In this document: in pieces, positions 1 to 16,031 of the stretch | Layout: every line of letters begins with the position of its first letter | How positions within the stretch are numbered: position 1 is the stretch's first letter | NCBI RefSeq assembly: GCF_039537585.1 | Contig: NZ_BAABAU010000003.1 | Coordinates: 1 to 64,000 of the forward strand | DNA: 64,000 nt | From: Frondihabitans peucedani | GTDB lineage: Bacteria > Actinomycetota > Actinomycetes > Actinomycetales > Microbacteriaceae | Direction: 5' to 3' | Notes under the pieces: generated by a model | The model's input: the letters and a program-made list of their open reading frames with translations, nothing else | What the model was told of the DNA's origin: nothing | Database searches by the model: none | Position numbers and translations under genes: made by a program

Positions 1-262
1 TAAAAGAAAAACACAGCAGCAACCGGAATAGGCTGACCACTGCAAGTTTGATGCTGACCAAAAGAACAAAACAATCTGACGATTGTTGTCCATTTCAATC
101 TCAAAGAAACCAAGCACCCGACCATCCGTTACTCCGAAGGAGTGACAGAAAGAATCGAATGCCGAGGTATAATTTGGCATTTGACAATGTGCACGCTGTT
201 GAGTTCTCAAGGACCAAACGCACCCCGAACCACACCAAAACCATGGCGCTCGTCGGAAGCAA
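1..262 (-). promoter_or_regulatory. Leader of an rRNA operon (16S gene lies left of the window)
   Basis: No plausible protein is encoded here. Read on the minus strand, 215-191 gives GGTCCTTGAGAACTCAACAG followed by CGTGC, the type of conserved element found in actinobacterial rRNA leaders and spacers near antitermination boxes. Further downstream are small stems, for example ACAATC-GTCA-GATTGT and GTCACTCC-TTC-GGAGTAAC, as expected of pre-rRNA processing structures. Two strong tandem promoters sit just upstream. The 16S gene itself is not in the window, so the assignment rests on these signals and on known family patterns. Confidence 0.7.
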
Positions 263-269
263 CTGTGAA

Positions 270-298
270 ACCCTACCCACCCCTCCGGGCCCTGTCAA
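270..298 (-). promoter_or_regulatory. rRNA operon proximal promoter
   Basis: On the minus strand TTGACA (298-293) is followed by a 17-nt spacer and TAGGGT (275-270). The -35 is a perfect consensus and the spacing is ideal, as expected of a strong vegetative promoter. Transcription would start near 263 and run left into the rRNA leader. Confidence 0.75.
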
Positions 299-389
299 AC
301 CCGACCCGAAGACCGTGAACGACTAGACTTCCCAGCCCCCATAAAAGAGCACCAGGCATGCAAGCGAACCTGCAAGGTGAGGACTTACC

Positions 390-418
390 ACCCTACCCAC
401 AACCCGTTCAACTCACAA
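390..418 (-). promoter_or_regulatory. rRNA operon distal promoter
   Basis: On the minus strand TTGTGA (418-413), a 17-nt spacer and TAGGGT (395-390) form a second promoter exactly 120 bp upstream of the proximal one, with the same -10. Tandem promoters are common for actinobacterial rRNA operons. Confidence 0.6.
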
Positions 419-680
419 GAAGGAACGAGGGGGAAGGAGCCACCACTTGAGGAAGGTTAGCCAGGCACAAGACCCGGCCCGTTTTCATTCCTTTGGGCTG
501 ACAGGAAGAAACATTACGTCCCCCACACCCAACCAGCAAATCCCACCCACATCCCGGGCGTGTCGCACCACCCCCACCCGACAAAACCCCTGATCCTGCG
601 CCGAAAGGCCACCCCCCGCCCCAAAACACGACAACACAGGGCAGAAAGCGGCCTCTCGAGAGGAGCAGCGATGGCGGCCT

Positions 681-1994
681 TCAGTCGGCGACCGTGACGC
701 CGGCGAGCGTCTTCTTGCCGCGTCGCAGAACGGCATGCTTTCCGGCCAGAGCCAGGGACGCGACCGGCGCCGACTCGTCGGACACCCGCTCGTTGTTCAC
801 GTAGACCCCGCCCTCGGCCGCCGCGCGTCGGGCAGCCCCGAGCGACGCGACGAGACCGGTGGCCACGAGAGCCTGCGAGACCGTGGTGGTCGCATCGACC
901 TCCGCATTCGGGAGCTCGGCGATGGCCGCTTCGAGAACGTCGATCGGCAGAGCCGCCAGATCGCCCTGCCCGAAGAGCGCGGCCGACGCGTCGATCGCAG
1001 CCTGCGCGGCGTCGACACCGTGGACGAGCGACGTCACCTCCAGTGCCAGTCGCTTCTGGGCCTCCCGAGCGAACGGCCGCTCGGCTACCTGCGCCGCGTA
1101 CTCCTCGATCTCGGCACGGCCGAGGAACGTGAAGACCTTGAGGCGATCGATCACGTCTTTGTCGTCCTGGTTGAGCCAGAACTGGTAGAACGCGTACGGC
1201 GAGGTCATCGACGGATCGAGCCAGACGGCGTTCCCCTCGCTTTTGCCGAACTTCGTGCCGTCGGAATTCACGACGAGCGGGGTGCCGATGGCGTGGACGG
1301 AGACACCCTCGGTGCGCCGGATCAGCTCGGTCCCGCTGGTGAGATTGCCCCACTGATCGCTGCCACCGGTCTGGAGGACGCACCCGTACGTCCGGTAGAG
1401 CTCGCGGAAGTCGAGCCCCTGCAGGATCTGGTAGCTGAACTCGGTGTAGCTGATGCCGGCGTCGGAGTTCAGCCGGGCCGAGACGGCGTCTTTCTTGAGC
1501 ATCGTGCCCACGCGGAAGTTCTTGCCGATATCGCGGAGGAACTCGATGGCCGACAGAGGCTCGGTCCAGTCGAGGTTGTTCACGACTCGAAGGCCGTTCT
1601 CGCCCTCGGGCGACAGGAACTTCTCGACGTGAACGCGGATGCGGTCGACCCACTCGGCCGTCTGCTCGCGCGTCTTGAGCGTCCGTTCAGCAGTCGGACG
1701 GGGATCGCCGATGAGACCGGTCGAGCCGCCGACGAGTCCGAGCGGCTTGTGGCCAGCGAGCTGGAGACGCCGGAGGAGGAGCAGCTGCACGAGGTTGCCG
1801 AGGTGCAGGCTCGGCGCGGTCGGGTCGAACCCGCAGTAGTACGTGATCGGGGGCCCGGCCAGGAGCTCTCGGAGCGCGGACTCGTCGGTCGAGACGTGGA
1901 CGAGCCCGCGATAGACGATCTCGTCCCACACGTTCTCGAAGGAGGGATCGTTCGTCTGGGTGGCCAGGAGGTCGGCCGTCGATTGACTCGTCAC
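681..1994 (-). CDS. tyrS: Tyrosyl-tRNA synthetase
   Basis: Charges tRNA-Tyr with tyrosine in the cytoplasm. The 437-aa protein has the class I HIGH-type motif HLGN at residues 64-67, the KMSKS-type motif KFGKS at 248-252, and a C-terminal S4 RNA-binding domain from about residue 370, the normal full length. The start is GTG. A TAAACT -10-like box lies only 6 nt upstream (2006-2001), suggesting a leaderless mRNA. Downstream on the same strand come the rRNA promoters. Confidence 0.97.
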   Translation of the reverse strand: MTSQSTADLLATQTNDPSFENVWDEIVYRGLVHVSTDESALRELLAGPPITYYCGFDPTAPSLHLGNLVQLLLLRRLQLAGHKPLGLVGGSTGLIGDPRPTAERTLKTREQTAEWVDRIRVHVEKFLSPEGENGLRVVNNLDWTEPLSAIEFLRDIGKNFRVGTMLKKDAVSARLNSDAGISYTEFSYQILQGLDFRELYRTYGCVLQTGGSDQWGNLTSGTELIRRTEGVSVHAIGTPLVVNSDGTKFGKSEGNAVWLDPSMTSPYAFYQFWLNQDDKDVIDRLKVFTFLGRAEIEEYAAQVAERPFAREAQKRLALEVTSLVHGVDAAQAAIDASAALFGQGDLAALPIDVLEAAIAELPNAEVDATTTVSQALVATGLVASLGAARRAAAEGGVYVNNERVSDESAPVASLALAGKHAVLRRGKKTLAGVTVAD

Positions 1995-2019
1995 CCCGTG
2001 AGTTTAGCGGAGGGCCTCG

Positions 2020-2610
2020 TCACGGACGCCGACGCGAGACCGCCGCACGGTAGGCGGAGACGGTCGGGTCGTCGACGTAGAAGCGCCAGGGATACGCGTC
2101 GGTGCCTGCGACACCGGAGACGCCCACTCGGGGTGACGACAGGATCCTGCGCTCGGGCACGATAGGGAACTCGAGCGAGAACGGGGGCGTGGCGATGCTC
2201 GACCCGTTGTCGGCGAGCTCGATACCGAGCGCAGTCCCGAGGTTGCCCGGGCCGCGAGCAAGGTCGGCGTCGCGCCTCGCCGTGGGTCGACGGAGGCGGG
2301 CGATGTCGAGTCCGTCGACGACCTCTCCCCCGCGCAGGAGGACTCCGGACGGGGAGCCCTCCGGGCCGCAGACGAGGTTGAGGCAGCGGTGGATGCCGTA
2401 CGACAGGTACACGTAGAGGGTTCCCGGGGGTCCCCACATGCTCGCGTTTCGCGGGGTCATGCCGCGGTGGGCGTGCGAACCGGAGTCTCGACCCTCACCG
2501 AGATAGGCCTCGACTTCGGTGAGACGGACAGCGACCCCGCCCGACCGGAAGACTGCTCCGAGCAGCAGCGGGGCTGCGTCGAGAGCGGGCCGGTCGAGCG
2601 GGGTCGTCAT
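2020..2610 (-). CDS. mpg: 3-methyladenine DNA glycosylase, AAG/Mpg family
   Basis: Removes alkylated purines to begin base excision repair. The 196-aa product has the family pattern TEVEAYLGEGRDSGSHA early in the protein (catalytic Glu within EVEAY), then MWGPPGTLYVYLSYG and a RGPGNLGTALGI segment near the middle. The ATG at 2610 was chosen because the family begins at this point; the frame stays open upstream but encodes low-complexity, Arg-rich sequence overlapping the small membrane gene. It lies 9 nt before tyrS's upstream region, on the same strand as arg genes. Confidence 0.93.
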   Translation of the reverse strand: MTTPLDRPALDAAPLLLGAVFRSGGVAVRLTEVEAYLGEGRDSGSHAHRGMTPRNASMWGPPGTLYVYLSYGIHRCLNLVCGPEGSPSGVLLRGGEVVDGLDIARLRRPTARRDADLARGPGNLGTALGIELADNGSSIATPPFSLEFPIVPERRILSSPRVGVSGVAGTDAYPWRFYVDDPTVSAYRAAVSRRRP

Positions 2611-2627
2611 GGAGTCGCGACGGAGAT

Positions 2628-2774
2628 CTAGAAGAAGCGCTGGCCGGTCGCGATCGTGTAGACGATCGCGGCCACGACGATCACGACGGCGACCGTCGCC
2701 ACGGTCGGGAGCAGCCAGGGGCGAGCCCTGGGGTGCTTGTCGGTCGAGCCGGGACGACCGGTGTCGCGTGCCAT
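2628..2774 (-). CDS. Small single-span membrane protein, unknown function
   Basis: A 48-aa ORF starting ATG 5 nt after the argH stop and ending 17 nt before mpg. It has a short basic N-terminus, then one hydrophobic span rich in Val and Ala (about residues 22-42, WLLPTVATVAVVIVVAAIVY) and a short polar tail ending GQRFF. The position in a tight same-strand run favours a real gene, probably translationally coupled to argH. I do not recognise a family. It could be spurious. Confidence 0.5.
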   Translation of the reverse strand: MARDTGRPGSTDKHPRARPWLLPTVATVAVVIVVAAIVYTIATGQRFF

Positions 2775-2779
2775 CGTCG

Positions 2780-6392
<3,613 letters not shown>

Positions 6393-6393
<1 letters not shown>

Positions 6394-7598
6394 CAGATGC
6401 CCTTCAGGACGGCGGCGAAGATCTCGATGAACTCGGCGATCTCGGCGTCGCCCACGATGAGCGGCGGCGCGATCCTGATGCTCGAGTCGTTCGCGGCGTT
6501 GATGATGAGGCCCGCCTCGAGAGCGCGGGCAGAGATCTCGTCGGCGATCGGCTGACGGAGCCCGACGCCGATCAGGAGGCCGCGGCCCCGGATCTCGTCG
6601 ACGTGCGGCGACGCGAGCGCAGCGATGGCCTCCCGGATCTGGTGACCGCGTCGACTGGCGTTGTCGATCAGACCGGCGTCCTCGATCTCGCCGAGGACCG
6701 CGTTGGCGGCGGTCGTCGCGAAAGGATTGCCGCCGAAGGTCGAGCCGTGCTGACCCGCCTCGAAGAGGTCGGAGGCCGAGCCGAACGTGACGAGAGCGCC
6801 GATCGGGATGCCGCCGGCGATCCCCTTGGCGATCGTGATCGCGTCGGGCGTGATGCCGAACTGCTGGAACGCGAACCAGGATCCCGTCCGGCCCACGCCG
6901 GTCTGGATCTCGTCGAGCACGAGGAGCGCCCCGTGCTCCGTGGTCAGGGCGCGCGCCGCCTCGAGGAACCCCTCGGGCAGGTCGACGACGCCGGCCTCGC
7001 CCTTGATCGGCTCGATGATGATGCCGGCGACGCGGTCGTCGATCGCGTGCTCGAGAGCCTCGATCGTGGTGTCGATGTGCTCGACGCCCGGCAGCATCGG
7101 CTCGAACGGCTCGCGGAGGGCGGGCTTGCCGGTCAGGGCGAGAGCGCCCATGGTGCGACCGTGGAACGAGCTCTGGAGTGCCAGGATCCTGGTCTTCGAG
7201 CCGTCGGCGCCGCGGTTCAGCCGCATCAGCTTGAACGCGGCCTCGTTGGCCTCGGCTCCGGAGTTGCCGTAGTACACGCGGCCCTCATCGCCCGCGCCCG
7301 TGATGCGCTTGAGGCGCTCGGCGAGCTCGACCTGGGCCGGCGTGGCGAAGTAGTTGGAGACGTGGATGAGCGTGGCGGCCTGCTGGGAGACCGCGTCGAC
7401 GAGCACCGGGTGCGCGTGCCCGAGGGCGTTGACCGCGATCCCGGCGAGGAAGTCGAGGTACCGCTTGCCGTCGACGTCCCACACCTGGCAGCCCTCGCCG
7501 CGAGCGAGCATCACCTTCGGGGTCGAAAGGGACTTCATGAGGGAGTCACCGAATCGGCGCTGCCACGTGCCTTCGGTTGTCTGGGTGGTCGTGGTCAT
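6393..7598 (-). CDS. argD: Acetylornithine aminotransferase
   Basis: PLP-dependent transamination of N-acetylglutamate semialdehyde to N-acetylornithine. The 401-aa protein is a class III aminotransferase; the PLP lysine lies in TIAKGIAGGIPIGA and the cofactor-binding LLVLDEIQTGVGRTG precedes it. The ATG at 7598 overlaps the argB stop by 4 nt (ATGA). The upstream open frame is antisense-like low-complexity sequence within argB and was rejected. Confidence 0.96.
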
Positions 7599-8563
7599 GA
7601 CTGTCCTTTCTTCTGCTCGTTCGTGTTCTGGTGGGAGGGGCTCAGTCGGACGTAGGTGCTCGGCTTGCCGTTGGGGACGACCTCGGTGCCCGCACCGCGC
7701 TGGGTGAAGATCTCGAGGAGGATCGAGTGCGGGATGCGGCCGTCGATGATGGTCGCTCCCCCGACGCCCGCGACGACGGCGTCGAGGCAGGCGGTCATCT
7801 TGGGGATCATGCCGCTCTCGAGTCGCGGGAGGAGCTCGGTGAGCTCGTCGACCGAGATGAGGGCGACGAGCGACGAGCGGTCGGGCCAGTCGGCGTAGAG
7901 GCCCGGGACGTCGGTCAGCATGACGAGCTTCGAGGCGTCGAGGGCGATCGCGAGTGCCGCGGCAGCCGCATCGGCGTTGACGTTCAGCGCGCCGTCCGGG
8001 TCGAGCTCGTTGACCGCGATCGAGGACACGACCGGGATGCGGCCCGCCCCGATCTCGGCCAGGACCCGCGACGGATCGACCGCCGTGATGTCGCCGACGT
8101 GCCCGAGGTCGAAGGTCTCGCCGTCGATCTCGACGCCGCGCCTGTGCCCCTCGAAGAGCTTCGCCTCGTCGGTCCCGTCGCTGAAGACGCCGCGGGCGAG
8201 ATCGCCGTGCTCGTTGATCAGATCGACGATCTCGGCGTTCACCTCGCCGGCCAGGACGTCGCGGACGACCGAGATCGCCTCGGTCGTCGTGACGCGGTAC
8301 CCGCCTCGGAACTCGGACTCGATGCCGGCCGCCTTCAGCGCGGCCGAGATCTGCGGCCCCCCGCCGTGCACGACGACCGGGTGGAGCCCGACGCGGAGCA
8401 GGTAGACCATGTCTTCGGCGAAGGCCCGTTTGAGGTCGTCGTTGATCATGGCGTTGCCGCCGAACTTGACCACGACGATCTTGTCGGCGTAGTTCTTCAG
8501 CCACGGGAGCGACTCGATGAGGGTGGCGGCCTTGACCGCCGCGATCGCCTGTTCTGTGTCCAT
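7595..8563 (-). CDS. argB: Acetylglutamate kinase
   Basis: Phosphorylates N-acetylglutamate. The 322-aa amino-acid kinase has the VVKFGGNAM phosphate-binding loop, VVVHGGGPQIS and LTDVPGLYAD motifs. It is commonly the arginine-feedback enzyme; the N-terminal extension before KFGGNA fits arginine-sensitive types, but sensitivity cannot be shown here. It begins 11 nt after the argJ stop. Confidence 0.96.
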   Translation of the reverse strand: MDTEQAIAAVKAATLIESLPWLKNYADKIVVVKFGGNAMINDDLKRAFAEDMVYLLRVGLHPVVVHGGGPQISAALKAAGIESEFRGGYRVTTTEAISVVRDVLAGEVNAEIVDLINEHGDLARGVFSDGTDEAKLFEGHRRGVEIDGETFDLGHVGDITAVDPSRVLAEIGAGRIPVVSSIAVNELDPDGALNVNADAAAAALAIALDASKLVMLTDVPGLYADWPDRSSLVALISVDELTELLPRLESGMIPKMTACLDAVVAGVGGATIIDGRIPHSILLEIFTQRGAGTEVVPNGKPSTYVRLSPSHQNTNEQKKGQS

Positions 8564-8574
8564 CGTCAGCGCCC

Positions 8575-9732
8575 TCAGCTCGAGTACGCGCTGTTCTCGT
8601 GCACGTAGTCGTGCGTGAGATCGTTGGTCAGGATGGTCGCCGTCTCGGAACCGGCGTGGAGATCGAGCAGGATGTGGAGCGCCCGCGGCGTCATGTCGAC
8701 CTCCGTCACCGGACGGTCGGGTGCGCCCTTGGCGCACAGCCGGACGCCGTTGAACGACACGTCGACGTCGTAGGGGTCGAACTCCGCCTGCGTGGTGCCG
8801 ATCGCCGCGAGGACGCGGCCCCAGTTGGGGTCGTTGCCGAACACGGCCGCCATCAGCAGATTGCTGCGGGCGAGGGACCGCCCGACCTCGACCGCATCCT
8901 GCTCCGAGACCGCGTTCACGACCTCGACGGTGATGTCGTGCGAGGCCCCCTCGGCGTCGCCCTGGAGCTGGCGGGCGAGGTCGGCGCAGAGCTCGGTGAC
9001 GGCGGCGGCGAAGTCGGCCTCTGCCGGCGCGACGCCCGAGGCACCGCTCGCGAGCAGCACGACGGTGTCGTTCGTCGACATGCAGCCGTCGGAGTCGAGC
9101 CGGTCGAAGGTGACCCGCGTCGCCTGGCGGAGCGCCCGGTCGAGGGCGGCGGCCGGCAGGTCGGCGTCGGTCGTCAGCACGACGAGCATCGTGGCGAGGC
9201 CGGGCGCGAGCATCCCGGCGCCCTTCGCCATGCCGCCGACGCTCCAGCCGTCGCCCTGGACCACGGCCTCTTTCGGGTGGGTGTCGGTCGTCATGATCGC
9301 CGACGCGGCATCTCTCCCGCCGTCGGGGGCGAGTGCGAGAGCGGCCGCGCGCGATCCTGCGAGGACCTTGTCGCGGAACGCCTGGTCTCCGGTGCCGATC
9401 AGACCCGTCGAGCAGACGACGACGTCGCCGGCGCCGATCTCGAGAGCGTCGGCGACCGCCTCGGCCGTCGAGTGCGTGGTCTGGAACCCGAAGGAGCCGG
9501 TGAAGCAGTTGGCGCCGCCCGAGTTGAGGACCACGGCCCGCGCGACACCGTCGGCGAGCACCTGCTGCGACCACAGGACGGGGTTGGCCTTGGCGCGGTT
9601 CGACGTGAAGACCGCCGCTGCAGCCGAGCTCGGACCCCGGTTGACGACCAGGGCGACATCGGGCAGGCCGGTCGACTTGAGGCCGGCGACGACGCCGGAG
9701 GCCTCGAAGCCCCGGGCCGCGGTGACGCTCAC
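8575..9732 (-). CDS. argJ: Bifunctional glutamate N-acetyltransferase / ornithine acetyltransferase
   Basis: Recycles the acetyl group from acetylornithine to glutamate. The 385-aa proprotein has the self-cleavage site in [15 protein letters not shown], where the Thr of ATML becomes the N-terminal nucleophile of the beta chain, and the conserved GNDPNWGR near the end. The GTG start at 9732 overlaps the argC stop (GTGA). Presence of argJ implies the cyclic pathway; argE is not seen in the window. Confidence 0.96.
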   Translation of the reverse strand: MSVTAARGFEASGVVAGLKSTGLPDVALVVNRGPSSAAAAVFTSNRAKANPVLWSQQVLADGVARAVVLNSGGANCFTGSFGFQTTHSTAEAVADALEIGAGDVVVCSTGLIGTGDQAFRDKVLAGSRAAALALAPDGGRDAASAIMTTDTHPKEAVVQGDGWSVGGMAKGAGMLAPGLATMLVVLTTDADLPAAALDRALRQATRVTFDRLDSDGCMSTNDTVVLLASGASGVAPAEADFAAAVTELCADLARQLQGDAEGASHDITVEVVNAVSEQDAVEVGRSLARSNLLMAAVFGNDPNWGRVLAAIGTTQAEFDPYDVDVSFNGVRLCAKGAPDRPVTEVDMTPRALHILLDLHAGSETATILTNDLTHDYVHENSAYSS

Positions 9733-10775
9733 GGTGCTACTCCGTCGGTGCTGAGCCCCAGGGTCTCGGGGAGGCCGAGAGCGATGTTGGCCGACTGGAC
9801 GGCAGCACCGGCGGTGCCCTTGCCGAGGTTGTCGAGGGCGCTGACGACGATGACACGGCCGGCCGCCTCGTCGACGGCGAGCCCGACCAGGCAGCTGTTC
9901 GACCCGATCGTGTCGGCGACCCGCGGGAACTCGCCCTCGGGGAGCAGAGTCACGAACGGCTCGTCGGCGTACGCGAGCTCCCACGCGCGCCGGAGGTCGT
10001 GCTCGGTCGCGCCGGGCGCGAGCCTGGCCGTGGTCGTCGCCAGGATGCCCCGCGCCATCGGCACGAGGACGGGGGTGAACGAGAGTCGGACGTCGGTGCC
10101 GCCCGCGAGCCGCAGGTTCTGCTGCGTCTCGGGGATGTGCCGGTGCGTGCCGCCGACGCCGTAGACCGAGGCGGAGCCGAGCATCTCGCTGGCGAGGAGG
10201 TGCGGCTTCAGGGCCTTGCCCGCGCCGGAAGGGCCGACGGCCAGGACCGACACGATGTCGTCGACCTCGACGAGGCCGGCCTCCACGCCCGGAGCGAGGC
10301 CGAGCGAGATCGCGGTGACGTTGCAGCCGGGCACGGCGATGCGGCGGGTGCCGACGATCTCGTCGCGCTGCTTCGTCTTGCCCGCATGGAGCAGCTCGGG
10401 CATGCCGTAGGTCCAGGCGCCGAAGAACTCGCCACCGTAGAACGCGGCCCAGTCGGCCTCGTCGGTCAGGCGGTGGTCGGCGCCGCAGTCGACGACGAGC
10501 GTCTCGTCGGAGAGCTGGGCCGTGATCTCGCCGGACTTGCCGTGCGGCAGCGCGAGGAAGACGACGTCGTGACCCGAGAGGTTCTCGGGGGACGTCTCGA
10601 GGAGTGTCAGGTGCGCGAGAGAGCGCAGGTGGGGTTGAGCCGCGATGAGCGGCTGGCCCGCGTTGGTGAACGCCGTGACGGTCGTCACGTCGAATTCCGG
10701 ATGCGCGGTGAGGAGTCGGAGGAGCTCTCCCCCGGCGTAACCGCTTGCGCCTGCGACGGCGACGGATAAAGGCAT
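9729..10775 (-). CDS. argC: N-acetyl-gamma-glutamyl-phosphate reductase
   Basis: NADPH-dependent reduction of acetylglutamyl phosphate. The 348-aa protein starts with the Rossmann motif [14 protein letters not shown] and has the catalytic Cys in PGCNVTA. TAGGGT lies 6 nt before the ATG (minus strand, 10787-10782 region), so a leaderless promoter is possible, although argC follows pheT by only 55 nt and could be read through from pheST. No ARG-box palindrome was recognisable upstream. Confidence 0.96.
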   Translation of the reverse strand: MPLSVAVAGASGYAGGELLRLLTAHPEFDVTTVTAFTNAGQPLIAAQPHLRSLAHLTLLETSPENLSGHDVVFLALPHGKSGEITAQLSDETLVVDCGADHRLTDEADWAAFYGGEFFGAWTYGMPELLHAGKTKQRDEIVGTRRIAVPGCNVTAISLGLAPGVEAGLVEVDDIVSVLAVGPSGAGKALKPHLLASEMLGSASVYGVGGTHRHIPETQQNLRLAGGTDVRLSFTPVLVPMARGILATTTARLAPGATEHDLRRAWELAYADEPFVTLLPEGEFPRVADTIGSNSCLVGLAVDEAAGRVIVVSALDNLGKGTAGAAVQSANIALGLPETLGLSTDGVAP

Positions 10776-10830
10776 GCTTCTACCCTAATGTTCGGCTGGA
10801 CGGGATCGGGGCGGCGGCGCCTCGCGACGA

Positions 10831-13355
10831 CTAGTCGCGGAGCGTCGCCCCGAATCGCTCGCCGGCCAGACGCACGGCGCCCAGCTTCGCCTCCGAGGCC
10901 TCGGCTGCGGTGAGGGTGCGGTCGGTCGCGCGGAACCGCAGCGCGAACGTCAGCGACTTCGAGCCGTCTTCGAGGCCCTCGCCCCGGTAGTCGTCGACGA
11001 GGCGCGCGGCCTCGAGGAGGTCGCCCGCGCCTTCGACGACCGCGTCGAGCACCTCGCCCGCGGGCGCGTCGGCGCCTACGACGAGCGTCAGGTCTTGCGT
11101 GGCGGCGGGGTAGCCCGAGATCGGACGGGGCTCGGGCTCCGTGCGGCCCAGGGCGATGAGTCGGTCGAGATCGATCTCGGCGACGACGACCGTGCGAGGC
11201 AGGTCGAGATCGAGCGCGAGGGCCGGCAGGAGCTCGCCGGCGAAGCCGACGACCTCGTCGCCCACCAGAACGTCTGCGGTGCGGCCGGGGTGGAGCGAGG
11301 CGTGCCGACTCTGGCGGACACGGATCTCGGCCGCCACCTGACGAGCCGCGACTCGGAGCGCGTCGATCACCTCGGCCAGATCGGTCGCTGCGGCCTGCTG
11401 ACCGGGCTGCCTGTCGACGGTCGTTCCCGTCGCCAGGATCGCGAGGTGCCGGGGCTGCACGGGCAGGCTCCCATCGAGATCTGCCAGGACGGCATCGTCG
11501 GGACGGGCTGCGCCGACCGGGATGAAGTCGGTGCCGGCTGCCCTCCCCGGAGCCGTGAAGTAGACCGAGCCGGTCTCGTAGAGCGCCAGGTCGACGAGGC
11601 CGCGCGAGAGGTTCCGGCGCGCGGTGTCGAGCAGGCCCGGGATCAGCGACATGCGCATCTCGGGAGCGTCGGAGTCGAGAGGGTTCGCCAGGCGCACCGG
11701 AGCCGCCGGCGACTGGCGGTCGGCACCGCCGACGGAGGGCGCGAACGCCGCGTTGCGGGCGGTCGACACGAAGGGGTAGGCGAAGACCTCGGTGAAGCCC
11801 GCGGCCGCGAGCCCGGTCGAGACACCGCGACGCAGGACCTGCTCGCGCGTCAGCCCGCGGCCGGGAGGGGCGGTGGGCAGGACGGAGGGGATGCGGTCGT
11901 AGCCGGTGATGCGTGCGACCTCTTCGACGAGGTCGGCCGAGTGCTGGAGGTCGGGCCGCCAGGTCGGTGGCGTGACGCTCCAGCCGCCGTCGGCGCTCTG
12001 CACGTCGGCACCGATGGCGAGGAGGCTCTCCTCCACCTCGGCGTCTGCGTAGTCGACGCCGATCAGCGATGCGGCGCGGCCCTGCGGCAGGAAGATCGCG
12101 TCCGGTGCCTCGGAGACGTCGAAGGACGAGCCCAGAGAGTCGCTCGTGCCGCCGGCGAGCTCCACGAGGAGCGACACGGCGCGCTCGGCAGCGAAGCGGG
12201 CGACCGCGGGATCGACCCCGCGCTCGAAGCGACGAGACGCTTCGCTCGGCAGCTTGTGGCGGCGCGCAGTCCGGGCGATGCTGATCGGCTCGAAGGTCGC
12301 TGCCTCGATGACGACGTCGGTCGTCGACGCGGTGACCTCCGTGCGGGCACCGCCCATGACGCCGGCCAGGCCGACGGGCCCGTCGTCGTCGGTGATGAGG
12401 AGGTCTTCGGCGTCGAGGGTGCGCTCGACGCCGTCGAGCGTCGTGAGCCTCTCGCCCGGAGCGGCACGGCGGACGGTGAAGCCGCCCGACACCGTCGCGA
12501 GGTCGTAGGCGTGCAGCGGCTGGCCGAACTCGAGCATGACGTAGTTCGTGATGTCGACCGGGAGCGAGATCGACCGGATGCCGGCGAGCCGGAGCCGGGA
12601 GCGCATCGCCGGAGGCGTCGGCAGGGTCGGGTCGATGCCGCGGACGACGGCAGTCGTGAAGGTGGTGACGCCGGTGCGACCGCGGACGGGGGCCTCGTCG
12701 GAGACGGTGACTCGGAAGCCCTCGCGAGGAGCGGGCTCCTGCTCGGCGACGGGATCGCGGAAGGCGGCTCCGGTCGCGTGCGAGTACTCGCGGGCGACGC
12801 CGCGGATGCTCAGGGCGTAGCCGCGGTCGGGCGTGACGTTGATCTCGACGGCGGCGTCGTCGAGACCCAGCAGCGGAATGGCGTCGGCGCCGACCACCGG
12901 GTCGAGGCCCAGGTCGCTCAGCAGCAGGATGCCGTCGTGCTCGTCGCCGAGACCGAGTTCGCGGCTCGACGCGATCATGCCGTCGGACACGTGCCCGTAT
13001 GTCTTGCGCGCGGCGATCGGGAACGGCCCGGGCAGGATCGCGCCGGGGAGGCTCACGACCACCTTGTCGCCCACCGCGAAGTTGTGCGCGCCGCAGACGA
13101 TGCCGCGGACGTCGTCGTCGTCGGTGGCCGCGTTCGGACCCACGGCGACGCGGCACCAGTTGATCGTCTTGCCGTTCTTCTGCGGCTCGGGCGTGAACTC
13201 GAGCACCTGGCCCACGACCAGCGGACCGGTCACCTCGGAGAGGTGGACGTCTTCTTCTTCGAAGCCGACGCTGACCAGCGCCTCGTGGACGTGCTCGAGC
13301 GTGACGTCGTCGGGGAGGTCGGTGTACTCGCCGAGCCAGGACAGCGGGATGCGCA

Positions 13356-13356
<1 letters not shown>
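10831..13356 (-). CDS. pheT: Phenylalanyl-tRNA synthetase beta chain
   Basis: Forms the alpha2-beta2 enzyme with PheS. The 841-aa protein has the N-terminal MRIPLSWLGEY start, an EMAP/tRNA-binding domain (about 40-150), the B3/B4 editing region, B5, and a C-terminal ferredoxin-like anticodon-binding domain with RFRATDRTLT. The ATG shares one base with the pheS stop (TGATG). Length is normal. Confidence 0.97.
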
Positions 13357-15315
<1,959 letters not shown>

Positions 15316-15345
15316 AGAACAACTATGCCCGAGGCAGCCGGGGAA

Positions 15346-15735
15346 CTACGCGACCTGTGCCTTCGGCGCCGACGTGTCGGCGGGGAGGGCGGCCTTCGCG
15401 GTGGCGACGAGGCCGGCGAAGGTGGCGGGCTCGGTGACCGCGAGGTCGGCGAGCAGACGGCGGTCGACCTCGACGCCGGCCAGAGCGAGGCCCTGGATGA
15501 AGCGGTTGTAGGTCAGGCCGTTGGCACGCGAGGCCGCGTTGATGCGCTGGATCCAGAGGCGGCGGAACTCGCCCTTCTTGGCACGGCGGTCGCGGTACGC
15601 GTAGACGAGCGAGTGGATGCCCTGCTCTTTTGCCTTGCGGTAGAGGCGCGAACGCTGACCGCGGTAGCCCTTGGCGCGCTCGAGGATGACGCGACGCTTC
15701 TTGTGGGCGTTGACGGCCCTCTTTACTCTTGCCAT
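15346..15735 (-). CDS. rplT: 50S ribosomal protein L20
   Basis: Early-assembling 23S rRNA-binding protein. The 129-aa product carries the L20 signature from [18 protein letters not shown] through [14 protein letters not shown]. It ends the infC-rpmI-rplT operon and has a short Ala-rich tail (TSAPKAQVA). In other bacteria L20 autoregulates this operon; no such site is demonstrable here. Confidence 0.98.
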   Translation of the reverse strand: MARVKRAVNAHKKRRVILERAKGYRGQRSRLYRKAKEQGIHSLVYAYRDRRAKKGEFRRLWIQRINAASRANGLTYNRFIQGLALAGVEVDRRLLADLAVTEPATFAGLVATAKAALPADTSAPKAQVA

Positions 15736-15765
15736 TTTTCTAGTTCCTTACGGTTTCAGATCGAC

Positions 15766-15960
15766 TCAGCGGCCGAGAAGCTTCTTGATGACCTTGCTGT
15801 CGGCCTTGGACAGCACCTGGTCCTGGTTGAGGCGGGCCTTGCGCTTGGCGGACTTCACCTCGAGGTTGTGGCGCATGCCGGCCTGCTGCTTCATGATCTT
15901 GCCGGTGCCAGTGACCTTGAACCGCTTCTTGGTGCCGGAGTGGGTCTTCATCTTGGGCAT
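15766..15960 (-). CDS. rpmI: 50S ribosomal protein L35
   Basis: Basic 64-aa ribosomal protein beginning [20 protein letters not shown], the standard L35 start, with the C-terminal KVIKKLLGR. It lies 30 nt upstream of rplT and 71 nt downstream of infC. Confidence 0.97.
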   Translation of the reverse strand: MPKMKTHSGTKKRFKVTGTGKIMKQQAGMRHNLEVKSAKRKARLNQDQVLSKADSKVIKKLLGR

Positions 15961-16031
15961 AGTCGTTACTTTCTTCTTCGGAACCGCGAGTGGTGACCCG
16001 GCGGTGCGAGGCTCGCGCCCGAGTGCTGCTG

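Noticed and set aside
735-2165. 476-aa plus-strand ORF opposite tyrS
   Set aside because: Shadow of tyrS created by GC-rich third positions; Arg/Glu-rich, no domain, overlaps a certain gene completely.
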